Shown one piece after another: positions 34,128-45,989 of a DNA stretch of 64,000 nt. This DNA is from Nepenthes gracilis (lineage: Eukaryota; Streptophyta; Magnoliopsida; Caryophyllales; Nepenthaceae). Each line of letters opens with the position of its first letter. Position 1 is the first letter of the stretch. The translations under genes and the position numbers were made by a program. Under the pieces are notes generated by a model. That model searched no databases, was not told the DNA's origin, and worked only from the letters and a program-made list of their open reading frames with translations. The stretch lies in contig BSYO01000033.1 in NCBI GenBank assembly GCA_033239525.1, positions 8,981,501 through 9,045,500 on the forward strand, read 5' to 3'.

Positions 34128-35209
34128 TGAAGTGGACTAGGGAGACCCTAGTAACAACTCGTTTCGTCCCTTTTACAAATTACAATCTAAAAAAGAATAC
34201 GAATTTGTAATATACGTAAAATATGTTCAGATTTAGATGAATCAAACGGTAAACAAAATATAACGTATAGGGACAATAATTAACAAATATCAAGACCAAA
34301 TCTTGGTGACGAAGAAAAATCTCGATAGCCACAGTTATTGAGTTCCCCATTCGAACTTTTATGGCCAGTGAAAAGAATGACTAAGAAAGTTAACTTACAA
34401 ATTGGGTCGTACTGATGCACTAATTTAGCCGGTTTACTTCTATATTGTGATCTCTACGATAGAACTCCTTGAATTTACCCATATCAACGGAATTGGATAC
34501 CCTCTGATCTTCTTGTCAATTTTTCTTGATGAGCCATCTAATCTTTGTATACCACTAGATCCCAATTTTTACACCACCCACATCTCTTATGAAGGTATAC
34601 AGGCAGGAAAAGGTATGAAAGATGAAGTAGATGGAGTGAGAAAGCTTTAGAATTGAAACTTAGTAATCGAGGATAAGTTTTCTCAAATGGGAGCACTTTA
34701 TAAGTTTAAAAGTGAGAGCTTTTTCACTAGCGGCCATCAGAATATTTTTCAAGAAATTCTTCCATAAAGAGAAGAAAGTGACTATTTATAAAGAGGCTAA
34801 AAAATTAGGTTAAAAAATGTAACTATTTAGAAATGAGCACTTTGGCGCTCGTGCACCTTGACGCGTGCCCAGGCTAGCACAGGGTTCGTACCTTATTGCT
34901 CAAACACGGATTGGGTGCACCTCAAGTGTGCCTAGCCATAAAAGGGCACTTTGGGCACGCTTTGGGCATGCCCCGAGCGCACTCATTTGTAAAAGGGCAC
35001 TTGAGCGCACTTTGAGTATGTATCGAGCACAAACCTATGGAAAATGGTGCTCAAGTGTGGGTTAGGTATTAGGTAGGTGTGGATATTGAGAGTTGCGTAC
35101 CGACGAGTATCAGGCATGAATTTGACATTGATCTTCAGGACACTGGAATAAATGTCAACGAATGACTAGATATGGTCACAAAATATACCAGCACATAATA
35201 TGCCTAACA
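34128..35209 (-). repeat. 5' LTR of the Copia-like element (1082 bp)
   Basis: Begins tgaagtggactagg and ends cctaaca. It is 172 bp longer than the other LTR, mainly through extra copies of an 'aaaagggcactt.g.gcac' motif at about 34900-35060. Confidence 0.85.
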
Positions 35210-35214
35210 TTTTG
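35210..35214. repeat. Target-site duplication, right (ttttg)
   Basis: Identical to 28974-28978. Counting it once makes the interrupted protease frame continuous. Confidence 0.85.
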
Positions 35215-36200
35215 GATTCAGAATCAACGCATTCATTTGTATCTCCTAAATTTGTCTATTATTTGTTATCATTATCGAGGATTATGGATTTTTTTTTATT
35301 AGTATTTTCAACACCTAAGGGATACTCCTTAGTGAATGATATTGTGTATCCTGAGTGTATTATTTGAGTTAATGAATTAGAGTTAGTAATAGATTTGATT
35401 TTGTAGGACATGTATAATTTTGATATAATCTTATGCATAAATTGGTTAGCTAATTATCATACTAGCATAGATTATTTTAATAAGAGGGTATATTTTTTGA
35501 TTTTAGGATGTGAACCATTTTATTTTTAAAGAGTAATACAAAAATAATCCCCATAAATTATTTTGGCGTTACATGCTTATTATTTGATGAAGAGTGGATG
35601 CCAAGCCTATTTTATTTATGCGATTACTATTGTGAGTCATAGTGTTCTAATAAGGGGTATACTGGTGGTATAAGAATTTGAGGATGTTTTTTAAAAGATC
35701 TTATAGGATGACCGCTGAACCAAGAGATTGAATTTGAAATTAAAACCATGCCTGGAGCAGGGCCTATTTTAAAGACTCCTTATAAAATGGCACCATCAGA
35801 GTTTAAAAAATTGAAGAAGTAATTGCAATAGCTGTTGCGGAAGGATTTCATTCGACCAAGTATGTCTTCTTAGGGTGCCCTAGTGTTGTTTATTAAGATG
35901 AAGGATGGGTCTATGTGGCTATATATAGACTACCGAGAGGTAATTAAGATCGCTATTAAAAATAAGTATCCGTTGTCAAGAATTGATACTTTGTTTGACC
36001 AATTGTAAGAGATCCAAGTATTTTCTAAGATTGATTTTTATTCGAGTTATCATCAATTGAGAATTAAGAAAGAAGACGTGGTGAAAATAGCTTTCCAAAC
36101 GAGGTATGAGTAATATGAGTTTTTTATTATACTTTTTTGGTTGATTAACACCCCTATAGGTTCTATAGATTTAATAAATCGAGTATGCCCTAGCACTTGT
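35210..36200 (+). pseudogene. Protease and reverse transcriptase of the interrupted gypsy element
   Basis: Continues the frame broken at 28973: the protease active site reads D-S-E followed by STHSFVSPKFV, where gypsy proteases have D-S/T-G. After a linker, RT begins with KPGAGPILKTPYKMAPSEFK (35745-35805), then [35 protein letters not shown] and EFFIILFWLINTP. The frame dissolves near 36200, before the catalytic Y.DD block. Several stops are present. The type is chromovirus (Tekay/Del-like). Confidence 0.82.
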
Positions 36201-36499
36201 GTCGCGACATCCACGTAAATTCCCTCCTCTTGTGTATGCTTAAATAGATCTATAATGCAGATAAGAAAATATATGATGCCACCTAGATATGACATATAAG
36301 TTTTTTTTAATTATAATATAGGTTTTTATACAAGTTTGTTTATTTAATTTTAATTTACTTACTTACCAAAAAAAGACATGTAAGTTTTTATAGTTTATTA
36401 AAATATTGTATTTTTATGGTAAGTAAATATTATATTGTTAATTTATGAGTAATAGTTGTATTTTAAATTGTAAAATTAATTGTCAAATATATATTAATA
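36201..36499. other. AT-rich spacer between gypsy remnant and second Tat element
   Basis: No gene or clear repeat seen. Confidence 0.5.
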
Positions 36500-37290
36500 T
36501 GTCTCCAGATCTGGGTCATCGTACAAATTAGGAAACTACTTGATCTTATCTAGTTAGTCGAATTAAATTATGCTCGATTAGGAATAGCATTCGAAGAGTG
36601 TGCTCTTTAGTAAAGGCGGCTTTGGGATGGTTGCACTCATCGGAGGAGTGACTTTTGCGGACTCCAATGTATATTAACATTTGAGTAAGTGGAGAATGTT
36701 TTGAATGTAAGGATTACTTGGCTCAATTGGGGATTTGAGTTTTGAACCTCTCCCTCATAGAGGAATGGGTATATTTATAGAGCGAGCACCGATTTAGCCA
36801 TCCTTAGGCCTCACGGTGGTGATAGTTGTCTACGTGGATTTGTTGAACTATACCAACGATCACGAAGAGCGATTATGGTAGCCGCTACCATTCAAAAATC
36901 TTTGCTTCACTGTCAGAGCGATCATTGGGGCACTATATGATAATTACCTTCTGAGAAGATTTGTTGAGTCACAACTGTCATCCTGAGAGTAATGTGCAAT
37001 TGTGAGGGCGTAATCACTGAGCTGTGTTATGGTAAGTGCTACCTGCAATTATACGTTGAGTTGTAAATGTTGTCGGCTATTGAGTTGGAGGGACGACCGT
37101 TGGGGTGGCACATCATATAGCCTTAATTGCCCGTTTTCTTATGGGAAATTCCAAGTCAACTAGTTTCACCCAACCGCATTGCCCTTTGATCTTGGGCTAG
37201 GGAAGTGTCCTGCTGGGCTTTGTCTCCTGGGCCTTTCTTCCTCCAATGGGTTGAGTTCTTCGGCTGGCCTATGGGTCATTGTATCCATCA
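36500..37290 (-). repeat. 3' LTR of the second Tat element (791 bp)
   Basis: Starts tgtctcc and ends tccatca, followed by ctagccccc (purine tract on the minus strand). A minus-strand TATA (CTATAAATAT) lies near 36771-36780. Homologous to 45477-45989 over its first ~500 bp. Confidence 0.8.
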
Positions 37291-37472
37291 CTAGCCCCCA
37301 TGCTGAGAGATTAGAATTTTTAACTCCTGACATATTCATTGATGGGACGCTAGCTATAGGCCTGCACGAGCGTTCCTTCCCCAAGCCACCTACTGATTTG
37401 TTGTTTAGTTGGTCGGGATTATGCTGTTATGGGTAATCTATCACATTGATTGCCTGATGATCTTCTTCTCAG

Positions 37473-37480
37473 CTATAAAT
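37473..37480 (+). promoter_or_regulatory. TATA-like box near the 3' LTR of the second Tat element
   Basis: CTATAAAT about 180 bp inside the 3' LTR on the plus strand, comparable in position to CTATAAAAG at 10841 in the first element. The following frames (37179-38143) have no recognisable product. Confidence 0.35.
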
Positions 37481-38628
37481 GGAGGGGACCTCTGTGCCTT
37501 GTATCACGAATTGTCTTTACTAGCCAAGCGGTGTGAAAATTTGGAGCTGGTATGGAACCTACACTTCCACAAGCCGGGATCGAACGAAGTTTTTCTTCAA
37601 TGTTCAAAGGCAAAATCTGAGGATGTACTCGAAGTCTGCCTTGGTTACCCTATTTTATGTGGGAAGCTGCCTTAGTTTCCCTCTTTTTATGTTTGTCTTA
37701 AAACTGGACCCACTATTTCTATGTGAAATCCTTGGTTTCAGGTTTTGGCTCTCTATTCCACTCCTCGGCACTAGATGGTTACCTTTGCAGCATTGCTTTT
37801 GACTTTGGGAAGGTAGAGGGTTTCTTCTCTTGCCTGCCTTGAATGTGCTATTCTAATAGTTGAGATTCCATTCTAGGGGCAAGTCTTTTTTGTTTTTCAT
37901 TTTCTTGCTCCGGCCACCCAAAGTGGGATGTGCTAAGTGTTGAGACTTTTGTTAGTGGTTGAGACTTTTCTTCCAATGCCCGCCCTCTGGTCGGGTGGGC
38001 TTCCCATAGGGAGCACCCTTCCTCATGTGTGTGTCCTCGGGTTGATTGTAGTAGGGTTTCTACTCCATATATATTTTTTTGTTCTGAAGTGTACGTCCCT
38101 GTTGCAAGTTTTGTTGTACGTCATAAAAGAAAATAATAGATAGAACTACTGAGCATTTGTTGCCTTCATGTTGCATGGCTCAAATATTCTTATATGATAT
38201 GAATAGTTGAAGCATTTGAATGTTGCTTTCTATTGTGTGATTTTTGACAGTTTGATAACTTGGACCTCTAACACTCGGTCTTCTGACAATCTAACTAGGA
38301 ATAATGTGTCTTGAATGCATGGTTAGGATGTGAACCAACTAGTCATGTCTTGAGTTTTTCAGGGTTGCACATCTCCGGTTCATTGTCTCATTGCAAAGGT
38401 GGTATGTCAGGGCATTATTACCTGTGCTGCACCGTTGATTCATAGATCTAGGCCTCTCGATCATTAGGCTGTCAGCATGCTGTGCGGGGAGGTGAAACAA
38501 CAATCATCATAAATGACTCGACAAACTAATGTGTTGTGGAACTCTACAGTATAAGCATTTGGCGCGGTCATCATGGAGACGCTTCTTCAATATCCTTAAA
38601 CAATGCCTCTCCTGGGTTAGAGCATTGG

Positions 38629-38637
38629 CTATTTAAA
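38629..38637 (+). promoter_or_regulatory. TATA-like box CTATTTAAA before the antisense ORF
   Basis: Identical to the boxes at 12004 and 13159, and 86 bases before the ATG at 38715. Confidence 0.6.
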
Positions 38638-38714
38638 TTCTCGGCCTTCGTCGCTTCTTGCATTTCTCTTCTTGATTCGAATTGCTCTACCCTACTTCAC
38701 CTTTCTTGCTTTCC

Positions 38715-40690
38715 ATGGCTTTCATGGGTGTCAACGCAATCCCTTCTGCTCTCATTGCCCATGATGTAGGATCCTTGTATGCTCGATACAATATTCCAAG
38801 TACGATCTTGTACATGTTGCTTGTCATGATAACCAGGTTTCTTGTCCGCCGCATGGGTTCGTAACTATCTATGAGGCCCACATGAATGGAGGCCTTTGTA
38901 TCCCTTTTACTCAGGAGCTGTACGAGATCCTGGTATTTTTAGATGTTCCGGTAGAGTGCCTTCATCTTAATGCTGTCCGATACGTGGTTTCTTTGTGCGT
39001 CTTCTTTCGCCAACATGGGCATTCCTTGGATGCTTTGACCTGAAGGCGATCTTCCGATTCAATTAGGTGGCAAACTGGATTTCATTCACCCCTAGACAAT
39101 ATGAATAAGCAAGGGGAATCCAGACTCAATAAAGGGATAGAAGGACCGATTTTTTAATTTGTTGGTCCTTTTCGACTAGATCTCTTCCAATAAATGGGGT
39201 AAAGTTGAGGCCACCTATGCTGGAGATATCTTGGATTGGGAAGAAACTTTGATGAAGCCACTGACGAATCTAGTGGAGAGGCATTTTGACTCCTTCGATT
39301 GAAAGGACTATTGGCTATCTGCAAGGGCACTGGCATGGGCTAAGTGGGAGTTCCAGGCAAAAGGGGTGAATGTCATGGCTTGGCTGCTACACAAACCCAA
39401 GGGGAAACTGGGGACTTTGTACGTCTGAGATTCTCTTGAGAGGGTGGCTAGTCTGGCAGCGTCGTCTCATTCCTCCTCCTCTGACTCAAACTTGGTCATT
39501 GCGGAGATGGTGTGGAATGCTGGCAAGTCATCAAGGAGGCCGAGCTTCATCCATCTTCCTCGGTTCACCAAGCTCTTGAGGAGGCAGCTGGGTCTACCAA
39601 GGGGGTTGAGCCCCCTGTTCCCTCTTCTGTGAGAATAAGTGACCTCAAGATTAGCAGGCTAGGCGAGCCAATCAGTGCTCTAATGTTAACCCAATATGGG
39701 GTCCCTATTGTTGTCGCTTTGTCACCTGAAGAGCCTGCACCAAACCCTTCTACTGTTTTTATTGAGGAGGATCCTAGCAGTGATCAAGTGGCCAAGGCTC
39801 CTGTAGAGAATAATGCAGAGGTGATGGTAGCTAATGAGGTGCCTTGCTCAGAGGCTCTAGGGCCCGAAGTTTCGTAGGTTTTAAATGTTCCTCCTTCACC
39901 TCCAAGCTCTAGGGTGCCCCCGGCGGTCATACAGTGCCTCTGTTGGGTTGGAGGACTCCGCCTGCTGCTTCGCTCGAGGCTCTGTCGAGTCCTTCACCCC
40001 CAGAGGAGTAGCCTTTCATTGAGGTACGAGTTATGTAGCTTTTTAAATTGTACCTGTTGTTGTCCTTGTCTGACCGCTTGATCTTTTTCTTGCAGTCATA
40101 GGAGTCATAGGAGGTGCTACGCTTGATGGAGACTTGCTTGTGTCAGCAGGAGGCGATGATACACCAGTGGGATGCTATGGTTCCTTAGCAAGATGTTGAG
40201 ATCTCTCGCTTGGCTTAGATGTGTGTCGATCAGGTTGTGCTCAAAGAGATGGAGGGCTGAGCGAATGCTGCTATTGCTGAGGATCAACAGAGTCAAGAGC
40301 AGGTTGCTAGCCTCGACCTTGAGTTATCCCAAGTCCTGGATGAGATCCCAAGAGCTCACAAAGGAAAAATTTCGGACTCTAGATCAAATTGTCTCACTCA
40401 AGGATGCGCTTCAGGGGGGCTGAACAACAACTTGCTAATCTCTAGAGTGAGTGTGCCTGGCTTGAGGGAGAGTTGAGGACCCAATTTAGTCTAGAGAAAG
40501 TTGACCGAGTACTAAATGATAGATTCTAGGACGACATTCATCTCTGCATGCGGATCGGGTCCTTAGTAGTTTCAGACTTTCATGTTGGTTTCTTCGATTG
40601 GAGGAATATCGGTGCTCGACGTCAATCCAACTTGGTGGATTTTCTAAAGAGAGGGGAGCCTTCCCAGCCTTAGGATAGTCGTTTGTTCGA
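38715..40690 (+). pseudogene. Antisense ORF (aORF) of the second Tat element
   Basis: Starts MAFMGVNAIPSALIAHDVGS. Around 38855-39240 it encodes VTIYEAHMNGGLCIPFTQEL, a LHLNAVRYVVSLCVFFR stretch and KDRFFN, the same domain as copy C of the first element. The acidic middle (39512-39877) has QYGVPIVVALSPEEPAPNPS. The end (40430-40680) has ECAWLEGELRTQF, then DDIHLCMRIGSLVVSDF and the related C-terminal block. AATAAA follows at 40763-40768. Frame changes and stops are scattered. Function unknown. Confidence 0.7.
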
Positions 40691-40762
40691 GCCATAGGTA
40701 TAGGCAGTATTTTGTATCTTTTGAGGCAAATGGACGCTCCTTAATGTATATTTTGATTCTTT

Positions 40763-40768
40763 AATAAA
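40763..40768 (+). terminator. Polyadenylation signal AATAAA after the antisense ORF
   Basis: AATAAA about 75 bases past the end of the antisense reading frame, paralleling 12841-12846. Confidence 0.45.
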
Positions 40769-40769
40769 C

Positions 40770-41590
40770 CAGATAGACTATTTTGATCATTATTGTTAAT
40801 GTTTCTTTGTTTATGCTGAGTACTTTTATTTAGCATTTTTTTATTTGTTAGCTAAACATTATTGCTTCGTTGCAGGGTTTGGTTCAGACGTATTTGTCTG
40901 GGTGTGCTCATTCGCACAAGAGGAAGTTATAACATTTTGATTTTATGGGGTGGTTCTCTTTCCTATGGGAGGACGTCATAACACGTTTGTTGGTGAGCCT
41001 CACTGTGGCCGACTCGACATGGTTTCCATAGTCGCCGGGCTTTGGTGAAGTTTAGGCTGTCGTCCCCACGAAATATTAATGCTCGGTCTTGTTAACGGAT
41101 AGTGTCACTTTTGTACGTCTAGTCCTAATTTGTTGACCATCGTTGACCAATGGTGCTCTCTCTTTCGTGTGGATGTCATCACACGTAAGATGGTAATACC
41201 CCTTAAGGTTTTTTGTGCCCACTTTGATGTGATGGTCCGATTTTCATCCGCAAGCCCCCCTGGGCCACAATGACTGACCTTATGTTGGTCACTTGATTAT
41301 TTGAACCGAAGTTTTGGATTCGACCTCATTTGAATCATTCAAGAGCTTGACTGAGGTTTTTGACCGGGTTGTCACTAGTTGTGTTGCAGGTGAAGGCATT
41401 CACCCGACTTAGGGACAGCTTAGGTCATTTGATTTTATACAATGGCATGCAAATATTCATATGAACTATAAATTAAATAGACAGTTGTTTTATTAATTAA
41501 AATGTGATACATTGTACAAGCAACCTGCATGATGTATATTGGACTTAACTATGTTCTGTAAGGGATCATTGGTAATACTCTTTAAGGCGG
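40770..41590. other. Spacer between antisense ORF and integrase, second Tat element
   Basis: No coding region recognised. It corresponds in position to 15191-16150 of the first element. Confidence 0.5.
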
Positions 41591-41599
41591 ATGTCATTC

Positions 41600-42760
41600 T
41601 ATATCCTTCGGACTAATTTGCTATTTTCGATACGTAGCTTGTATGCACTACTCTAGAGAATGGCTGAGAGGGGAATCGTCCCTCTCAATTCGGGGAAAGT
41701 TTGTTTCTATTAGCATTCTTGCCTCTATACTTCGTAGAACTAAGTCCCCCACCTCAAACTGACGTGATTTCATTTTCTTATTATAGTACAGAGTGATCCG
41801 TTGCTGGTAGGCTATAGTGTGCAATCTAGCTGCATCTTTGGCTTCTTCGAGCAAGTCAAGATACTCTCTGAGTTGTCAAAAACTATTGAGTGAGTTGATG
41901 TTTTTGACCCTGAGGCTGGGCAGTCCAATCTCTATCGGGATGACTGCTTTAGTCTCGTAACACAAGCTGAAAGACGTCTCGCAAGTAGTTTCCCTTAACG
42001 TTGTTTGTATGACCATAGCACGGAAGGAAGCTTGTTTGGTCAAGAACCCCTAGTGTCTTCTAACTTCATTTTCAGCCATGTAACGATATTCACTTTATTA
42101 CTTTTACTTGCCTATTCACTTGTAGATAGGCAATAAAAGTATAAACCAGCTTTATTTCTAAACTCGAGTAGTACTTGATGAAGTGTTGCCGGTAAATTGG
42201 ATTTCATTATCAATGATTATGACCTCGAAAATCCCAAACCTGCATATAATGCTCCGCCGAATGAACTTGGTGGCATTCTACTCCATGATCTGTTCCAATG
42301 GGGTAGCTTCCATCTATTTCTTGAAGTAGTCGATGCCAACTATGACAAATTTTTCCTGCCTAGAAGCAATGGGCAATGGATCCAATATGTCGAGCTCTTA
42401 CTATGCGAACGACCATGGTTACTATATGACCTGTAGTTCCATGTGCAACTAATGAGGAATTTTGCCGTGGATTTGATAGTTCTCACATTTCTTCAAGAAC
42501 TCTATGACATCTCACTTCGTTGTCGGCCAGTAGTAGCCTTACTAGATGACTTTAAATGCCAAGTTTTTACCTTCGATGTGTGACCCACAGATTCCGAGGT
42601 AACTTGCTTAGTGCATAGTTTACTTCTTCTGGCGTGAGACATCACATGTAGGGGGTGGAGTACCCTCACCAGTATAGTTTTTCATCCATGATGACGTACC
42701 AACCTATTGTCTTTTTAGTGTGTGTGGCTTCCTTTGGACTTTCTAGTAGAAGGTCGTCGG
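41600..42760 (-). pseudogene. Integrase of the second Tat element
   Basis: 41648-41854 (minus) encodes YQQRITLYYNKKMKSRQFEV and GDLVLRSIEA, homologous to YQQRVARYYNKRVKARPLEV in the first element. The core region around 42150-42420 is recognisable on the minus strand only in fragments. Heavily decayed. Confidence 0.7.
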
Positions 42761-42999
42761 TGAGGTTCCTTCTGTACGGGGTCATCCAGTTTATTGTTAG
42801 AGATTTGTAACACCTCTCACTCTAGCTCCTCTATGCTCGGGGAGGCAAGAACTTCTGACAAGTCTCGGGCATGTTGCTCAGGATTATTGGTTGCCATCAC
42901 TTTCACCAATTGATTGGCCTTCCAATTGTCTTCCCTCAAGATGTGAGTTATTTCGACCTAGTTGAATGTCTGGGTCAATCCTTTCACTCTAGTGAGGTA

Positions 43000-43260
43000 T
43001 TTCATGAGCAAAGGGTTAGACATATCAAAATCCCTAAAGACTTGGTTGATGATTAACTCCGAGTCACTATAGATGATCAGATTCTTCGCCGAGCATTCAT
43101 TTGCCAACCTAAGTCTGGCTAGTGACACTTTGTACTTGGCGATGTTGTGGGTGGCTAGAAACTCGAGGTCATCAGGTATTTCATTTCCGACCTGACTGGA
43201 GTCCTCAAGACCACGCCTGCTCTACTTCCTGACTAAATTGATAATTCGTCTATATGTAAT
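43000..43260 (-). pseudogene. Second RNase H (aRNH) of the second Tat element
   Basis: The minus strand encodes IIYSDSELIINQVFRDFDMS, LMKYLTRVKGLTQTF and ILREDNWKANQLVK. This matches the corresponding domain of the first element residue by residue, except that the final KAD is KAN. Confidence 0.75.
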
Positions 43261-43599
43261 ATCCAAATTGGAGCTTCTCCTTCCTAGCTAGCGCCTTTGT
43301 TTGGATGGAGGGCATTTGGAATTAGAGTTGTTATTTTGACTATGAAATCTGTGATGGTCGACCTTTTTTAGCCCAGCCCTGGTCGAAATTCTACGTCAAA
43401 CTCTCCCAACTCGATGGCCCATTTAACTAGCCGTTTGGACGTGTTGGGTCTATCTAGGATCCCTTTTAGTGGCTAGTTTGTTTAGATGACAATTTCGTGC
43501 CCCTAGAACTACGATCATAACTTTCGGACTGAATAGACAAGCGTTAGAGTAGTCCTTTTGGTGTGCAAGTAACGAGTTTCGATATTTGTCAGGACTTTG

Positions 43600-44660
43600 C
43601 TGACGTAGTAAACCAATTATTGCATCTCAAGCTTCTTCCTGATTAGGATTGAACTTAGTGTTGTATTCGAAACGGCCAAGTATAAGTATAATTCTTTACC
43701 GTCTTGTGGTGACACAAGGAGAGAAGGGTTGGTAAGGTATTCCTTTAGCTTTTTGAAGGCCGTTTGGCAGTTGATGGTCCACTGGGAGCCACTTGCCTTC
43801 ATTCCTCTTAAGACCTTGAAAAAGGAAAGATACTTTTTGATTGATTTCACCAGAAATCGGGAGAGTGTTACAAGTATCTTGGTGAGCCTTTGGACCTTCT
43901 TCATAATTTGAGGCAGGTTCACGTTCACGATGGTTTTCATTTTCTTGGGGTTTACTTTGATTCCTCATTTAGAGATGATAAAGACCAAGAACTTCCCAAC
44001 AGATACTTCAAATGCACACTTGGTTGGATTCAATTTTATCTGGTGTACACAGAATACTTTGAAAGCCTTCCTGAGGTCGCAAATATGGTTGTTAGTCATT
44101 TTGCTTTGGACGAGGATATCGTCCACATATACCTTTATATTCCGACCGATCTGAACCTTGAATATTTTGTTTATGAGCCGCTGATACATAACTCTTGCAT
44201 TTTGTACTTCAAAGGATATAGCTTTGTAACAGTACGTTCCCTAATCCGTCATGAATGGAGTGTGTTCTTTATCTTCTGGACTCGTTCAAATTTAGTTATA
44301 GTCTAAATAAGCATCCATGAAGTTAAGTAACTATTCGAATGTGGAGTCACCTAGTTGGTTAATCTTTGATAGTGGGAAACTGTCATTTAGATATGCCAAA
44401 TTCACATCAGTAAAGTCGATACACAATCACCATTTTCTACTACTCTTCTTGACGAGGACCACGTTTGATAGTCATTTCGGGTACTGGATCTCTCTTATAA
44501 AGCCTACGTCAAGTAGCTTCTTTACTTTCTTGCATATGACAATTAATTTTTTTGATGGAGTGGTTTCTCTGCTTTTACTGAAAGGTTTGTGACCGGGATT
44601 GCGGTTAACATGTAGACTATTACTCCGATCGGTATCCTTGACATGTCGGCAGGTGTCCAT
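43600..44660 (-). pseudogene. RT and RNase H of the second Tat element
   Basis: 44472-44660 (minus) is the linker into RT (KPFSKSRETTPSKKL). 43965-44189 contains YVDDILVQSK, an intact catalytic motif, then KVFCVHQIKLNPTKCAFEV. 43617-43940 covers the thumb and connection region and the start of RNase H (ELYLYLAVSNTTLSSILIRK). Several frameshifts are present. Confidence 0.85.
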
Positions 44661-45241
44661 GTAAAGATATTAGAGTTTTGTCAGAGGAAAATTATTAGTT
44701 GGTCACACAGTCGACTTGTTAGTGAGCTCCCGATTTGTATATATTTTTCAGGCTCATATGAGTTCAGAAGGATTTGATTAGTCGACTCAACAAACTGTGC
44801 CTGTTACAGGGTTGCTTTGTCCAGGAGGTTGAAATCTTTAGCCTACTATTCGGGAGTTGCCTGGGTGACTTGAGACAAATAATACATTCGGATGTTCACG
44901 CAATCCTTTTGGCGTTAAGGAAGGTTCTCAACGTTGAGTGGTTTGAAGAGATGTGTTGGACCAGGCAGCTAGGGGCCCTCCTTGGCTAGGTGTTGCACGA
45001 GGCTTCTGCCTGAGTTGGGGGGGCCTTCGGTCATCATGGAAGCAACGCAGATTTCACCGCTCTGGACTTTCATCCCACACTTTGTAGCTCTGTCGGCCCT
45101 CCTACATCGTCTGGGCCCTATCGTTTGTAGCTACCTAGGCCTTAAGATCGTCATACCGTTAGGTCTTCTCGTGGGGTGTCTCTTCCATCGATTTCCTCTC
45201 TTAGAAATCAAAGCCTAGGAGATAAAGGAGGGAGTTCTCAG

Positions 45242-45424
45242 TTATTGACCATCTAGGTGGGTGCATAAGGTTTGGAGCAGTTTGGACAAGGTGTCCATCT
45301 GGGTAGTGAGTGTCCGCACGTCAGGGGTCGACCGTTCGTCCCTAGGGCAACCTATGGAAGGGTTGTTGCCATAGGAGACGACGTCTCTAGCCGATGGGCT
45401 GGCTTGTACCCTAGTGTTGGCCAT
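45242..45424 (-). pseudogene. Gag N-terminus of the second Tat element
   Basis: Begins MANTRVQASPSARDVVSYGN, homologous to the gag start at 21674. The rest of gag and nearly all of the protease are missing up to the YYLSQVT linker near 44880. Confidence 0.75.
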
Positions 45425-45476
45425 GCTTGCTTGCTTTGGTCAGCTTTTCGCTGACGCTTCCTAAAGATGGCATCAA

Positions 45477-45989
45477 TGAGACATCTTTGAATCTGAATTG
45501 TCATACAAATTAAAAAACCACTTGATCTTGTTGAGTAGATTAAATTGAAATGTGTTCGGTTTTCGTCTCTGAAAATTTGGATCTTACATATCATAAAAAA
45601 TAAATAAGAGGTCAGAGGATGGTAGGACTCGTTCATCATTATATTTTCCGACACTCAAATTAGAAATCTTTATTTGCTGGAGAGAAAGATGGAGGAATGT
45701 ATAACGCATGAATACAAGCGTGAAAAGGGAGATTTGTGCGTGTTATGGAGGACTTGGCTCCGATAGGTACATTTGGTTAGGAACGACTTTTGAAGGGTGC
45801 GCTCTTTAGGGAAATCGGCTTTGGGATGGTTACACTTTGTCAGAGGAGTGACTTTTTATAATCCTAGTGTGTATTAACGCCTTAGTGAGAGGAGAATGTT
45901 TTGAATCTAAAGATTACTTGGTTGCTCAATGGGGCATTTGAACTTTGATCATCTCTTCTGTGGAGGAGGTGGTGTATTTATAGAATGAG
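45477..45989 (-). repeat. Truncated 5' LTR of the second Tat element
   Basis: Begins tgagacatc next to a decayed PBS. It matches the left LTR up to 'gtatttatagaatgag' and then similarity stops. About 300 bp or more of the U3 end is missing. Confidence 0.75.

Larger units (their letters stand above)
28979..35209 (-). mobile_element. Copia-like non-autonomous LTR element, inserted in a gypsy protease
   Basis: LTRs at 28979-29888 and 34128-35209 and a perfect 5-bp target-site duplication ttttg (28974-28978 and 35210-35214). The PBS is next to the right LTR, so the element reads on the minus strand. The interior (4.2 kb) encodes two Copia-type gag zinc-knuckle regions and an unrelated ORF (30874-31430). 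I see no protease, integrase, RT or RNase H. It would depend on enzymes from elsewhere. Confidence 0.85.
36500..45989 (-). mobile_element. Second Tat-lineage gypsy element, internally deleted
   Basis: Left LTR 36500-37290 and a partial right LTR 45477-45989. Order on the minus strand is a short gag start, a PR-RT linker, RT, RNase H, second RNase H and integrase, with an antisense ORF on the plus strand (38715-40690). Compared with the first Tat element, about 1.7 kb of gag and protease is missing between the PBS and RT. The outer part of the 5' LTR is lost too, so no target-site duplication can be checked. Confidence 0.88.
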
